A stretch of 35,113 bases of DNA from Eggerthellaceae bacterium (GCA_030524475.1 JAUNGO010000020.1:1-35113); one strand, 5' to 3'; counted from the stretch's first letter, positions 7,083-15,163 are shown. Numbers and translations are program-made. The notes: generated by a model not told the origin, from the sequence alone.

Positions 7083-7904
7083 ATGGGTGCAAGCGCGAAA
7101 AACGCGACAGGCGAAACGGTTGTAGAAGACGCCAAGGTGGAGGCGGGAAAGTCGAACGTTCTGGACGCGCGGCTTTCCCTTGCGGAAGTGCGAGCGCAGC
7201 GCGACGCGGCGCCGGCGGGAATAATGGCGCGCGACATGCTTCCCGAGAATCTTTCCGTGCAAGACTTGGCTGTCTTGCTGAAAACCACGGTGCGCGGGTG
7301 GCAAGAGCTGCAGGCGTACTACCGCTGCGCGCTCATGGAGGTGGAAACCAAGTTCAAGGTGCTCAACGAGCAGTTTTCGCTCGAGTACGACCGCAACCCC
7401 ATCGAAACGATCAAGACGCGCATCAAGTCGCCCGAAAGCCTGGCGGAGAAGCTGGCGCGCAAAGGGCTGGTGTTCGGCATCGACACGGTCGAGCGCGAGA
7501 TATTCGACGTGGCGGGCATTCGCGTGGTGTGCTCGTTTCCCGAGGATATCTTCCTGGTGGCCGACTGCCTGCTTGCGCAGGACGACATCACGCTCATCGA
7601 GCGCAAGGACTACATCGCGAACCCCAAGCCGAACGGCTACCGCGGGCTGCACCTGATCGTCGAGGTGCCCATCTTCTTGCATAACGAGAAGCGCCCGATG
7701 AAGGTGGAAGTGCAGCTGCGCAGCATCGCGATGGACTTCTGGGCAAGCCTTGAGCACAAGCTGCGCTACAAGAAGAAGCTCGACGTCGAGTTGGCAGCGG
7801 AGCTCGAGGACGAGCTTCTGGCATGCTCGAACGCCGCTGCCGACCTCGACGTGCGTATGCAGATGATCCGCAACCGCATAGAGGCGTCGCGCCGCGCGCA
7901 GTAG
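7083..7904 (+). CDS. Small alarmone synthetase, (p)ppGpp synthetase of the RelQ/YjbM type
   Basis: 273 residues: a single RelA/SpoT synthetase domain without the HD hydrolase, TGS or ACT domains. Motifs are RIKSPESLAEKL (113-124), DVAGIRVVCSF (142-152) with the acidic metal residue, DYIANPKPNGYRGLHL (176-191, the GTP/GDP-binding region) and VEVQLRSIAMDFWASLEHKLRYK (208-230), which is characteristic of the RelQ group. It transfers pyrophosphate from ATP to GTP or GDP in the cytoplasm. Compared with typical RelQ proteins of about 210 residues it has an extra N-terminal stretch of roughly 55 residues, mostly charged. An AGGGG ribosome binding site sits 6 bases before the ATG. It lies just upstream of metK but a separate promoter and riboswitch intervene. 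Confidence 0.88.
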   Translation: MGASAKNATGETVVEDAKVEAGKSNVLDARLSLAEVRAQRDAAPAGIMARDMLPENLSVQDLAVLLKTTVRGWQELQAYYRCALMEVETKFKVLNEQFSLEYDRNPIETIKTRIKSPESLAEKLARKGLVFGIDTVEREIFDVAGIRVVCSFPEDIFLVADCLLAQDDITLIERKDYIANPKPNGYRGLHLIVEVPIFLHNEKRPMKVEVQLRSIAMDFWASLEHKLRYKKKLDVELAAELEDELLACSNAAADLDVRMQMIRNRIEASRRAQ

Positions 7905-7966
7905 TGCCCCACTTTTGCGGGAATTGTCCTTTGCCGCACATATTCCTCACATCCCGCGTTGCGGTC

Positions 7967-7994
7967 TTGCGCGTTGCGGGCGTTGGCTTATACT
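7967..7994 (+). promoter_or_regulatory. Candidate promoter of metK
   Basis: TTGCGC (7967-7972), a 16-base spacer and TATACT (7989-7994). It lies about 60 bases upstream of the SAM riboswitch, so the transcript would include the whole aptamer. The -35 match is weak. Confidence 0.45.
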
Positions 7995-8056
7995 GTCTTG
8001 CAGCCTGCAGGCGACGCGGGCGCGCAGGGCGCGCGGCGCGGCCATCATAGCGGGCA

Positions 8057-8156
8057 TCCGTTTATCCAGAGTCGGGGGAGAGAGTTGGCTTGTTGATCCC
8101 GACACCAACCTGGCGAGCGCGCCAAGGTGGTCCGGCCAGCAGCGATGAAGGAGGAG
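8057..8156 (+). promoter_or_regulatory. SAM riboswitch (SAM-I clan, SAM-I/IV-like) controlling metK translation
   Basis: The pairing can be laid out by hand. P1 is TCC-g-TTTATC (8057-8066) with GATGAAGGA (8144-8152). P2 is GTCGGG (8071-8076) with CCCGAC (8098-8103). A pseudoknot joins GTTGGC in the P2 loop (8084-8089) with GCCAGC (8135-8140). P3 is ACCTGGCG (8108-8115) with CGCCaAGGT (8120-8128). CAGAG after P1, GGGGGAGAGA, CCAACC before P3 and GGTGG after it resemble the SAM-I core (AAGAG, GGUGGAGGGA, GCAACC, GGUGC). No P4 hairpin fits between P3 and P1, as in the SAM-I/IV group. The 3' strand of P1 contains the start of the GGAGGAG ribosome binding site, so SAM binding should block metK translation. 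The exact Rfam class is uncertain. Confidence 0.7.
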
Positions 8157-8161
8157 ACTTC

Positions 8162-9424
8162 ATGAGCGAACAACGCAACAGCTATCTTTTCACGTCCGAG
8201 TCCGTGACCGAGGGGCATCCCGACAAGATGTGCGACCAGATTTCGGACGCCATTCTGGACGCCATCTTGGCGAAGGAGACCGAGCTTGAGCGCGCGGGCT
8301 ACATCGCGCCGAACGGCCAGCCCGCCGACGTGTCGAAGGTGCGCTGCGCCTGCGAGACGCTGGTGACCACGGGGCTTGTGGTGGTTGCGGGCGAGATTCG
8401 CACGCAGGCGTACGTGGACGTGCCCGCCATCGTGCGCGACGTGGTGTGCGAGATCGGTTACGACCGCGCGAAGTACGGCTTCGACGGCACCACGTGCGGC
8501 GTGATGAACGCCATCCACGAGCAGTCGCCCGACATTGCCATGGGCGTCGACGAGAGCTTTGAGGCGCAGCACGGTACCGCCGCCGACGAGTACGAGCGCG
8601 TGGGCGCGGGCGACCAGGGCATGATGTTCGGGTATGCTTGCAACGAGACGAAAACCCTCATGCCGATGCCCATTTACCTGGCGCAACGCATGAGCGAGCG
8701 TTTGAGCGCCGTGCGCAAGGACGGCACGCTCGGCTATTTGCGCCCCGACGGCAAGACGCAGGTGTCGGTGCGCTACATTGACGGCAAGCCCGTGAACGTG
8801 GAGAAGGTGGTCGTGTCGACCCAGCACGCCGAAGAGGTCGACAACGCCACGCTGCGCGCCGACCTCATTGAGCACGTGGTGAAGCCGGTGCTGGCGGCGG
8901 AAGGCGTTGAGCTGGCGGAAAACGCCGAGGTGCACATCAACCCCACGGGGCGCTTCGTCATCGGCGGTCCTATGGGCGACGCGGGTGTGACGGGCCGCAA
9001 GATTATCGTCGACACCTACGGCGGCATGGGTCGCCACGGCGGCGGCGCGTTTTCCGGTAAGGACTGCACGAAGGTTGACCGCTCGGCTGCTTATGCGGCG
9101 CGCTGGGTGGCGAAAAACGTGGTGGCGGCCGGTCTGGCCGACCGCTGCGAGGTGCAGGTTGCCTACGCCATCGGCGTGGCGCGCCCGGTGAGCGTGATGG
9201 TTGACACCTTCGGAACCGAGTACGTGCCCACGTCCGACATCGAGCGCGCGGTGGCCAAGGTGTTCGACCTGCGTCCCGGCGCCATCATCGACGAGCTCGA
9301 CCTGCGTCGCCCCATCTATCGCAAGACGGCTGCCTACGGCCACTTCGGCCGCGAGTTGCCCGAGTTCACGTGGGAGCGCACCGACAAGGTGGACGCCCTG
9401 AAAAAGGCGTGCGGGCTGGCGTAA
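8162..9424 (+). CDS. metK: S-adenosylmethionine synthetase (methionine adenosyltransferase)
   Basis: 420 residues, slightly longer than the usual 380-400. It makes SAM from methionine and ATP in the cytoplasm. Motifs are TEGHPDK (16-22), the [15 protein letters not shown]-binding signature near residue 150, the glycine-rich [19 protein letters not shown]-loop-like region with catalytic lysines near residue 300, and [15 protein letters not shown] near the C-terminus. The start MSEQRN follows GGAGGAG at good spacing. Its product is the presumed ligand of the upstream riboswitch, giving feedback control. A strong hairpin follows the stop. Confidence 0.96.
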   Translation: MSEQRNSYLFTSESVTEGHPDKMCDQISDAILDAILAKETELERAGYIAPNGQPADVSKVRCACETLVTTGLVVVAGEIRTQAYVDVPAIVRDVVCEIGYDRAKYGFDGTTCGVMNAIHEQSPDIAMGVDESFEAQHGTAADEYERVGAGDQGMMFGYACNETKTLMPMPIYLAQRMSERLSAVRKDGTLGYLRPDGKTQVSVRYIDGKPVNVEKVVVSTQHAEEVDNATLRADLIEHVVKPVLAAEGVELAENAEVHINPTGRFVIGGPMGDAGVTGRKIIVDTYGGMGRHGGGAFSGKDCTKVDRSAAYAARWVAKNVVAAGLADRCEVQVAYAIGVARPVSVMVDTFGTEYVPTSDIERAVAKVFDLRPGAIIDELDLRRPIYRKTAAYGHFGRELPEFTWERTDKVDALKKACGLA

Positions 9425-9436
9425 GGGCAGATCGCG

Positions 9437-9474
9437 AACACGGCCGCCGCGTCGAAGGGCGCGGCGGCCGTGTT
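9437..9474 (+). terminator. metK terminator hairpin
   Basis: A perfect 15-bp stem (AACACGGCCGCCGCG with its complement) and an 8-base loop start 12 bases after the metK stop. The 3' side runs into TGTTGTT rather than a clean T-run. Confidence 0.75.
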
Positions 9475-9490
9475 GTTGAATGGGTGCCGC

Positions 9491-9517
9491 GTGACAAGCG
9501 ACCTGTCCCCTTGTCAC
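9491..9517. repeat. Family A repeat copy at the metK / MerR convergent junction
   Basis: Same 25-bp unit as at 5.9 kb, with GC in place of the AT after TGACAA. GTGACAAG and CTTGTCAC at the ends are complementary, so this copy can also fold as an 8-bp stem. It sits 20 bases from the stop of the minus-strand MerR gene. Confidence 0.85.
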
Positions 9518-9536
9518 GTCTGCGGCTTGGGGTTCG

Positions 9537-10307
9537 CTACTCCAGCGCTGCCTCGACGGCTTCGACGAGGAACGCGGTGGCTCCTGTGCCGCAGGGGTCG
9601 TCGTAGTAGCTGACGAAGCGCTCGTCGGCGAGATAGCCCTGCGCGAGCCCGCGGTAGGCTTGGGGCTCAGGCTCGGCTCCCCAATGGATGCCGATCCAGC
9701 GGCGGTGCAGCTCCACGAGCTGCGCCGCCTCGGGGCTGTGCGGGTCGCCCGTTGCCAGAGCAGCTTTCAACGCGGCTAGGACGTCCTGCTCAAGCTGCTC
9801 TTTTTCGTCCCACTCGGTGCGCGAAAGCCCCATCATGCGCTCGTTCGCCTCCTCGATCGTCTCCGTGCCGTAGCGCTGCCTGGCCTCCGCGCCGTACGTT
9901 TCCTCGAACTGCCGCAAACCTTCCCGCTTCATTTCCTTGAACGTTTCCTCAGCGCTCATCTGCTCGATCCTTTCCGCTCGCGCCAACGCCGCCTGTGTTT
10001 GGGCGATGGCTTGGTTTAACTCCTGCTGTTGCGCGCGCAGGCTTTCGAGATGGGCGGCGAGGGCGCGAGGCAGGTTGGGGTTGTCGGTCGCCAACAGCTC
10101 GGCGATTGCGGCAAGCGGCATCCCGCACGCCCGCATGGAAAGCACGTGCGCCAGCCGGCGGGCGTCGCGCTCGCTAAAGACGCGATAGCCGTTGGCCGCG
10201 CGCTCAGGCGCCAAAAGGCCGAGCGCCTCGTAGTGGCGCAGAGTGCGCGTGCTCACACCCGCGAGCCTCGCCAGCTCCCCGATGGTGTAATGCGTTGTGT
10301 TCGTCAT
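9537..10307 (-). CDS. MerR-family regulator with C-terminal TipAS-like domain
   Basis: 256 residues. YTIGELARLAGVSTRTLRHY (8-27) is the winged HTH of MerR proteins, followed by the wing sequence NGYRVFSERDARRL. A long coiled-coil dimerisation helix covers about 84-125. The C-terminal 120 residues (EEANERMMGLSRTEWDEKEQLEQ, RRWIGIHWG, YRGLAQGYLADERFVSYYDD) match the TipAS drug-sensing domain. In Streptomyces TipAL that domain binds thiopeptide antibiotics and activates the tipA promoter; in other bacteria it senses varied hydrophobic compounds. GGAAAGGCG precedes the ATG. The target here is unknown; autoregulation is likely given the promoter upstream. Confidence 0.88.
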   Translation of the reverse strand: MTNTTHYTIGELARLAGVSTRTLRHYEALGLLAPERAANGYRVFSERDARRLAHVLSMRACGMPLAAIAELLATDNPNLPRALAAHLESLRAQQQELNQAIAQTQAALARAERIEQMSAEETFKEMKREGLRQFEETYGAEARQRYGTETIEEANERMMGLSRTEWDEKEQLEQDVLAALKAALATGDPHSPEAAQLVELHRRWIGIHWGAEPEPQAYRGLAQGYLADERFVSYYDDPCGTGATAFLVEAVEAALE

Positions 10308-10333
10308 ACGTCGCCTTTCCGCGGTGCGGTTGC

Positions 10334-10365
10334 CCTATACCGGGGGATGGCATTGACGGTTTCAA
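10334..10365 (-). promoter_or_regulatory. MerR-type long-spacer promoter of the TipAS regulator
   Basis: On the minus strand TTGAAA (10365-10360) and TATAGG (10339-10334) are separated by 20 bases. MerR-family activators typically work on promoters with 19-20-base spacers. GTTTCAAAC, a 9-base palindrome, overlaps the -35. This supports autoactivation but is inference. Confidence 0.45.
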
Positions 10366-10754
10366 ACGGTGAATGAACCTCGTGCCCGTTTCTCGCGCCC
10401 GCTTTTCCCGCACGCCCATCATGGCACAGTGGACACCTTACCGCGACGTCAAGGTCAAGCGCGCGGAGAATAAAATGCTAATCGCCGCACAATTTGCGGA
10501 GATTACGGGGAGACGGGGATGGGGGCGTATTGCGCGGGGGCAAAACATTGAGCTCAAATGCGCAAGGAATGCCCGGTTCCTTTGCGGGATTGGCGCAGCT
10601 TTGTTGCTGGCATGCTGCTTCAAGGCAGTGGCTTGGGTGCAGATCGGACACTGTGTCGCGTGAAAAGCAGATACGACATCGGAACGGGTCGGGAACTCAT
10701 TGCCTCACAATGGTACACTTGCCTTATTGCCCAATACGCTTGTTAGGAAAGCCC
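10366..10754. other. Intergenic region between the MerR and SWIM-protein genes
   Basis: About 390 bases without a convincing gene. Composition is less GC-biased than the neighbouring coding DNA. A reading frame stays open upstream of the SWIM gene but has no ribosome binding site or recognisable protein. No clear promoter, repeat or hairpin was found in it. Confidence 0.4.
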
Positions 10755-11210
10755 ATGGCGTTTTATTCGTCTGCCAGCAATAAGTCGATTTGGCGCGGTG
10801 TCGACTACTTCGAAAACGGCCGCGTGAAGACGAGCCATAAGGTGTCGCCTGGGTTGTTCGAGGGGGCTGTCGAAGGTGGAGATGGGGCCGCTTACGACGT
10901 CCTCATCGATTTGGACCACCCGAAAAAATCAAGCTGCACCTGTCCGTTTGCAAGCGGAAGGCGCGTTGTTTGCAAGCATATGGTTGCGCTCTATTTCGCA
11001 AGCGTCACCGGCTCGCTCGATGCCTTCCACGATGACGTGCGGGAGCTGGAGGCTCAATACGAGCTGGCTGAAAAGAAATGGCGCGAAGACGAGCTCGATC
11101 GCATTACGAAGGAGGTGCGCAGCCTTTCCGCCAAGGAGGCGAAAGACAAGTTGATAGACTTGCTCTATCAAAACTCCCTCGACTATCGATATCGCAACGA
11201 CTATTGGTAA
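10755..11210 (+). CDS. Small SWIM zinc-finger protein
   Basis: 151 residues. SCTCPFASGRRVVCKHMVALYF carries the SWIM zinc motif CXC...CXH: CTCPFASG followed by VCKH at about residues 60-75. The preceding DYFENGRVKTSHKVSPGLFEGAVEGGDGAAYDVLIDL is the usual beta-rich lead-in of SWIM domains. The C-terminal half is charged and helical, with acidic and lysine residues. SWIM domains bind DNA or protein and often sit next to SNF2 helicases or nucleases; none is nearby, so the partner is unknown. The start was chosen for the AGGAAA site 5 bases upstream. Base composition is less GC-rich than the surroundings, which may mean later acquisition. Confidence 0.72.
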   Translation: MAFYSSASNKSIWRGVDYFENGRVKTSHKVSPGLFEGAVEGGDGAAYDVLIDLDHPKKSSCTCPFASGRRVVCKHMVALYFASVTGSLDAFHDDVRELEAQYELAEKKWREDELDRITKEVRSLSAKEAKDKLIDLLYQNSLDYRYRNDYW

Positions 11211-11212
11211 AC

Positions 11213-11229
11213 AGCAACAGGCTGTTGCT
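11213..11229 (+). terminator. Short hairpin just after the SWIM gene
   Basis: AGCAACAG and CTGTTGCT form a tight 6-8-bp stem three bases past the stop. There is no T-run. It is a weak terminator candidate. Confidence 0.35.
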
Positions 11230-11330
11230 TGGCAAGGGGAGATTGCGCAAGCATAATGGTTCACGTGGGCGTCGGGGTTCCCGGCCTAAAGCGTTGGCGC
11301 GAAGAGTAGCAGAGGCGAGCTACCCCGGTA

Positions 11331-11355
11331 TGACAAACGACCTGTCCCTTTGTCG
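11331..11355. repeat. Family A repeat copy at the SWIM / TetR convergent junction
   Basis: TGACAA, AC, GACCTGTCCCT, TTGTCG: the 25-bp unit with three or four changes from the other copies. It ends two bases before the stop codon of the minus-strand TetR gene. Confidence 0.8.
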
Positions 11356-11357
11356 CG

Positions 11358-11915
11358 TTAGCGGGCGCCTACGGCAGCGGCGAAGATTTGGGCGAGGCGC
11401 GCAGGGTCGCAATCGGGGTGTTGGCGGTGCGCTCCCATGAGGCCAGACAGGGCGAAGGCTGTCGACAACTGGTCTTCCTCTGGCACCTGCGCCGCGATGC
11501 GCTCGGTCAGACGGTCGATGAAGGGGCCGGCCACGTTGTTCGCCGCCAACACGTCGGCGTAGCGGTGGAAAGCGGGCTTGCCGAGCACGCTGATCAAGCG
11601 CAAAGCGAAGCCCTCGGGGTCGGCGAGCGGGTTGGGGGATGTGACAAGCTCGTCGGCCACGCAGTCGGCCAGATGCGCGGCGAACGCCCCGCAAAGCTCG
11701 TCAAGGCTGCGATAGTGCAGGTAGAACGCCGCTTTGCTGATATCCGCCTGTTTCGCGAGCGCCGTCACGGAAAGCTCGGCAAGCGGCGACGAGGCGACAG
11801 CTTCCCCGAACGCCTCGATGATGCTCGCCTCGGCGCGCTGCCAGCGGGCGTCCTCGCGGCGCTTGTCTTCTTTCGAGCTGCCTTGTTGCCCGCCTTTAGA
11901 ATCCGTGCATTCCAT
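11358..11915 (-). CDS. TetR/AcrR-family regulator next to a nitroreductase
   Basis: 185 residues from the ATG preceded by GGAGGAATTCC; an upstream in-frame ATG lacks such a site. ELSVTALAKQADISKAAFYLHYRSLDEL is the TetR DNA-binding region (SVTALAKQADISKAAFYLHY). The N-terminal 30 residues are polar and unstructured. The C-terminal domain resembles that of other TetR repressors without a clear ligand. It is divergent from the nitroreductase gene with an 85-bp gap that contains a 26-bp palindrome, so it very likely represses itself and the nitroreductase. Confidence 0.85.
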   Translation of the reverse strand: MECTDSKGGQQGSSKEDKRREDARWQRAEASIIEAFGEAVASSPLAELSVTALAKQADISKAAFYLHYRSLDELCGAFAAHLADCVADELVTSPNPLADPEGFALRLISVLGKPAFHRYADVLAANNVAGPFIDRLTERIAAQVPEEDQLSTAFALSGLMGAHRQHPDCDPARLAQIFAAAVGAR

Positions 11916-11957
11916 GGAATTCCTCCGTACCCTGTGTCTGTTAGGCTCATGCATCTA

Positions 11958-11983
11958 TACTAATTGACAACAGTCAAATAGTA
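11958..11983. promoter_or_regulatory. 26-bp palindromic operator between tetR and the nitroreductase gene
   Basis: TACTA-A-TTGAC-AACA-GTCAA-A-TAGTA: ten of the eleven positions in each arm pair, with one A/A mismatch. It sits in the middle of the divergent gap and has the size and form of a TetR operator. TATACT at 11956-11961 overlaps its left edge. Confidence 0.65.
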
Positions 11984-12000
11984 AAGCCAGGGAGGAAACC

Positions 12001-12678
12001 ATGGCAACCATGAAAACGATTCGCGCCCGCCACGCGGTGCGCGCTTACAAGGACGATGCGATAAAGCCCGACGCGCTCAAGCGTCTGCGCACTGTCGTCG
12101 ACGAGGCGGCGCGGGAAAGCGGTCTCAACATTCAGTTGGTCGAGAACAACCCCGAGGCGTTCAACATCCTCGCGCGCTTCGGCGTGGTGCGCGGCGCCAG
12201 GCAGTACGTTGCGCTCGTCGTGCGCGAGGACACGCCCGACGAGGCCATCGGCTACTGGGGGCAAAAAATCGTGCTCGAGGCGCAGGATTTGGGTCTCAAC
12301 ACCTGCTGGTGCGCGCTGTGCTCGCGCAAGAAGTCGCGCGCGAAAGTGGGCGAGGGTGAGAAGATTCGCCTCGTCATAGCGGTGGGCTACGGCAAGACGC
12401 AGGGCGAGGCGCGCAAGACCAAGGGCTTCGACGAGCTGGCGGCGGTTGAGGGCGGCTTGCCCGCGCCCGCATGGTTCAAGACGGCCGTCGAAGCGGCGCA
12501 ACTGGCGCCCACGGCCATGAACCACCAGAACTTCAAGCTGACGCTGCGCCCCGACGGCCGCACCGTGCGCGCGGAAGCCCCCGAGGGCGGCTTCAACCTG
12601 GTCGACTTAGGCATCGTGAAGCGCCACGTCGAGGTGGCGGCAGCGGAGTGCAACGCCGATTTTGAGTGGGAGAAGTAG
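12001..12678 (+). CDS. Nitroreductase-family flavoprotein
   Basis: 225 residues. MKTIRARHAVRAYKDDAIKPDALKRL is the usual opening of the family, with the RHAVRAY stretch contacting FMN phosphate. YWGQKIVLEAQDLGLNTCWCALCSRK and VAVGYG-type sequence (IRLVIAVGYGK) follow, and APTAMNHQNF near residue 170 is the second flavin-contact motif. The order is that of the putative TM-nitroreductase branch, where the asparagine-rich motif lies late. Such enzymes use NAD(P)H to reduce quinones, nitro compounds or flavins. GGGAGGAAACC precedes the ATG. The divergent TetR gene and shared palindrome suggest induction by an electrophile or aromatic compound. Confidence 0.85.
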   Translation: MATMKTIRARHAVRAYKDDAIKPDALKRLRTVVDEAARESGLNIQLVENNPEAFNILARFGVVRGARQYVALVVREDTPDEAIGYWGQKIVLEAQDLGLNTCWCALCSRKKSRAKVGEGEKIRLVIAVGYGKTQGEARKTKGFDELAAVEGGLPAPAWFKTAVEAAQLAPTAMNHQNFKLTLRPDGRTVRAEAPEGGFNLVDLGIVKRHVEVAAAECNADFEWEK

Positions 12679-12764
12679 TCGCGCGCGTTGCGTGTCACGA
12701 GGTAGTCGGCTTTTTTGCCCTGCGGCGTGCGTTACGCGGGGGTTTCGGCTGGGCGGCGCGGGCA

Positions 12765-12791
12765 TTGCCTGTCTATGGCAACCGTTATAAT
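12765..12791 (+). promoter_or_regulatory. Candidate promoter of the hybrid kinase gene
   Basis: TTGCCT (12765-12770), 15 bases, TATAAT (12786-12791), 47 bases before the GTG start. The -10 is perfect; the spacer is a little short. Confidence 0.5.
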
Positions 12792-12837
12792 AGGCGGCAA
12801 CGTATAGACGGCGGCGAGTGGCGAGAGGCAGGCGAGC

Positions 12838-15099
12838 GTGGCACAGCATAGGGTGCAGAAGCACGTCGTTGCCTTCGCGGCGGCGCTTGTGGTGGTGGCG
12901 TGCGCCATCGGTTTTTACGTGACGCAGCTGAACAGCGCGGTGTCGGACGCCTCGCTTGCGGGCATGGACGACGTGGCGGCCCATGACGTGGAATCTGTCG
13001 AGGCGTCGCTCGACGTGTCGTTCGAGCGCCTCGACGCCGTGGGCAGTCGTCTGCGTGCGGGCAGCTTCGACAACTTGTCCGAGGTGCAAAGCCGCCTGCT
13101 CGTCGAGGCTGATTCCATGCCCACGTTCGACGCGGTGTACCTGATCGACGCCGATGGGCTCGTCTACTCGTCCGACCTGGCCGGCGTCGACCCCGGCCGC
13201 GACGTGCTCGCCGACTTCTTCTCGGACGGCGCCGAGCACTTCGTCATGCGCGTGAACGAGTCGGCCGACGCGGCGGGCGCGGGCGCGTCTTCGGATATGC
13301 TGGCCTACGCCGTGCGCCTTCGGGGCGTCGAGGCCGCCGGCGTGCGTTTCGTGGCGCTGGTGGGCACAGGCTCGATGGACTCGGTGCGCGACCAGCTGGC
13401 GCTTGAGAGCTTCGACGGGCGCGGCGTGACGAGCATCGTCAACAACGAGGGCTACTTCATCGTAAACGGCAATCGCATCTTGGGGCGGGAAAGCTTCGGC
13501 AACTACTACGACGAGCTGGCCGACGCCGCGCTGGGCGATGGCATGACGCTTGACAGCGTTCGCGCGGGCGTCACCGAGCACGACAGGTTCACCATAACCT
13601 ATGCGACGGCGGAAGGCGAGCGCATGGTCGCGTCGCTTCTGCCGGTGGAAGGCACGCGCTGGTCGCTCGTGATGACGGTGCCGCGGGCCGTGTTCGACGA
13701 GCGCACGGGCGCCATCGTGGCCATGACGATGGCGATGCTCGCGGTGGTGGCGTGCGCGCTTGTCGCCATGATGCTGATGCTGTTCCGCTCCGCGAAGCGC
13801 ACGGTTCAGGCGAATGCGCACGCGCAGGCGCGCACCGACTTCCTCTCGAACATGAGCCACGAGATTCGCACGCCTTTAAACGGCATCGTGGGGCTGAACC
13901 ACCTGATGGGCGAGCACCTCGACGACCGCGCGGCCATCGAGGGCTATGTGCGCAAGATGGGCGAGGTGGCGCAGTATTTGCTGGCGCTCGTGAACGACAT
14001 TTTGGATATGTCGAAGCTGCAGGCGGGCAAGGTCGATCTGGCGCACGATCCGTTCGACGTGGAGCGAATGGTCGACGGCGTGTGCACCATGCAGCGCGAG
14101 GGCATCGAGGCGCGCGGCATCGCGTTCGAGCGCAGGTGCAGCCTGTGGGCGCCCGTGGCGGTGGGCGACGAGATGCGCGTGAAGCAAATTCTCATGAACA
14201 TCATGTCGAACGCGGCGAAGTTCACGCCTGCGGGCGGGCGCATTGCGCTTGAGGTCTCGCAAGACGACGTGGCCGACGACGAGGACCGTGTGACCACGCG
14301 CTTTTCGGTGCGGGACACGGGTTGCGGCATGTCGCCCGAGTTCGTGGAGCGCATCTTCGACCCGTTCACGCAGGAGCACGAGGGCGCGGCGCACGCGGGG
14401 GAGAGCGCGGGCGATGCGGGCGAAGGTGCGTCGGGCGGCGGTGCAACGGGTGCTGCGCGCACTTCCGGGGCGCAGGCGAAGGGCACGGGGCTCGGCATGT
14501 CGATCAGCCATTTGCTCGCCACGTGCATGGGCGGGCGCATCGAGGTGGAAAGCGAGCTGGGGCGCGGCAGCTGCTTTACGGTGGTGCTGCCGCTTGAGAT
14601 CGCCGAGAGCCCCGACGAGATGTGCGTTTTGTACGCGTCGTCGGCGCAATGTCGGGCGGATGCGGAAGCTGCGGCAGCGCGTGTGGGAGAGGAAACGCGC
14701 GACGCGGCGCAGCCGACCGCCGACCGCCCGCCTTCCGTCCTTGTGGCCGAGGACAACGAGCTCAACGCCGAGATCCTCGTGAGCATCCTGTCGGGCGCGG
14801 GGTTCACCTGCGCGTTGGCAACCGACGGCAAGCGGGCGGTCGAGGCGTTTGCCGCCTCCGAGCCGGGCAGTATCGACGCCATCCTCATGGACGCGCATAT
14901 GCCCGTGATGGACGGCTTCGAGGCGGCGCGCGCCATCCGTGCGCTCGACCGCCCCGACGCGCAAACGGTGCGCATCTTCGCCTGCACGGCAAGCACGTTC
15001 ACCGAAGACGTCGAGCGCGCCCGCGCAAGCGGCATGGACGACTTTCTACCCAAGCCCATCGACTTCAACCTCATGCTGGAGAAGCTGCGGAACCTATAG
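12838..15099 (+). CDS. Hybrid sensor histidine kinase with C-terminal receiver domain
   Basis: 753 residues from a GTG start. The first membrane helix covers 10-31, an extracytoplasmic sensor region about 32-290 (Cache-like: DAVYLIDADGLVYSSD and VTSIVNNEGYFIVN), and a second helix 291-316. No HAMP domain is seen. HisKA has SNMSHEIRTPLNGI with phospho-acceptor H341. The ATPase domain shows NIMSNAAKFTP (N box), DTGCGMS (G1) and GTGLGMSIS (G2). The receiver domain starts at 634 (VLVAEDNELNAEI) with phospho-acceptor D685 in LMDAHMPVMDG and conserved lysine in FLPKPID. Between FDPFTQ and GTGLG lies a 37-residue Ala/Gly/Glu-rich insertion in the ATP lid. No response regulator gene is adjacent, so the output is by a distant partner. 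Confidence 0.92.
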   Translation: MAQHRVQKHVVAFAAALVVVACAIGFYVTQLNSAVSDASLAGMDDVAAHDVESVEASLDVSFERLDAVGSRLRAGSFDNLSEVQSRLLVEADSMPTFDAVYLIDADGLVYSSDLAGVDPGRDVLADFFSDGAEHFVMRVNESADAAGAGASSDMLAYAVRLRGVEAAGVRFVALVGTGSMDSVRDQLALESFDGRGVTSIVNNEGYFIVNGNRILGRESFGNYYDELADAALGDGMTLDSVRAGVTEHDRFTITYATAEGERMVASLLPVEGTRWSLVMTVPRAVFDERTGAIVAMTMAMLAVVACALVAMMLMLFRSAKRTVQANAHAQARTDFLSNMSHEIRTPLNGIVGLNHLMGEHLDDRAAIEGYVRKMGEVAQYLLALVNDILDMSKLQAGKVDLAHDPFDVERMVDGVCTMQREGIEARGIAFERRCSLWAPVAVGDEMRVKQILMNIMSNAAKFTPAGGRIALEVSQDDVADDEDRVTTRFSVRDTGCGMSPEFVERIFDPFTQEHEGAAHAGESAGDAGEGASGGGATGAARTSGAQAKGTGLGMSISHLLATCMGGRIEVESELGRGSCFTVVLPLEIAESPDEMCVLYASSAQCRADAEAAAARVGEETRDAAQPTADRPPSVLVAEDNELNAEILVSILSGAGFTCALATDGKRAVEAFAASEPGSIDAILMDAHMPVMDGFEAARAIRALDRPDAQTVRIFACTASTFTEDVERARASGMDDFLPKPIDFNLMLEKLRNL

Positions 15100-15157
15100 A
15101 TACGGCCGCATCGTCGTTGCGCAACGCGAACACGACGGGTAAGCAAGGCGCGTGCGC

Positions 15158-15163
15158 TATACT
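15158..15163 (+). promoter_or_regulatory. -10 box (TATACT) of priA, leaderless layout
   Basis: TATACT, seven bases (GTTTCGC), then ATG. There is no ribosome binding site. The same arrangement is seen at the glycosylase-Vsr gene. Confidence 0.5.

Noticed and set aside
10494..10754. N-terminal extension of the SWIM protein
   Set aside because: The frame is open, but it lacks a ribosome binding site and protein-like sequence; a good site precedes the ATG at 10755.
5816..11355. CRISPR-like array from the 25-bp repeats
   Set aside because: Copies are kilobases apart, partly inverted and between unrelated genes, with no regular spacers or cas genes.
11964..11969. TTGACA as the -35 of the nitroreductase promoter
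   Set aside because: A -10 at the right spacing would fall in the ribosome binding site and shows no match. The sequence is better explained as half of the palindrome.
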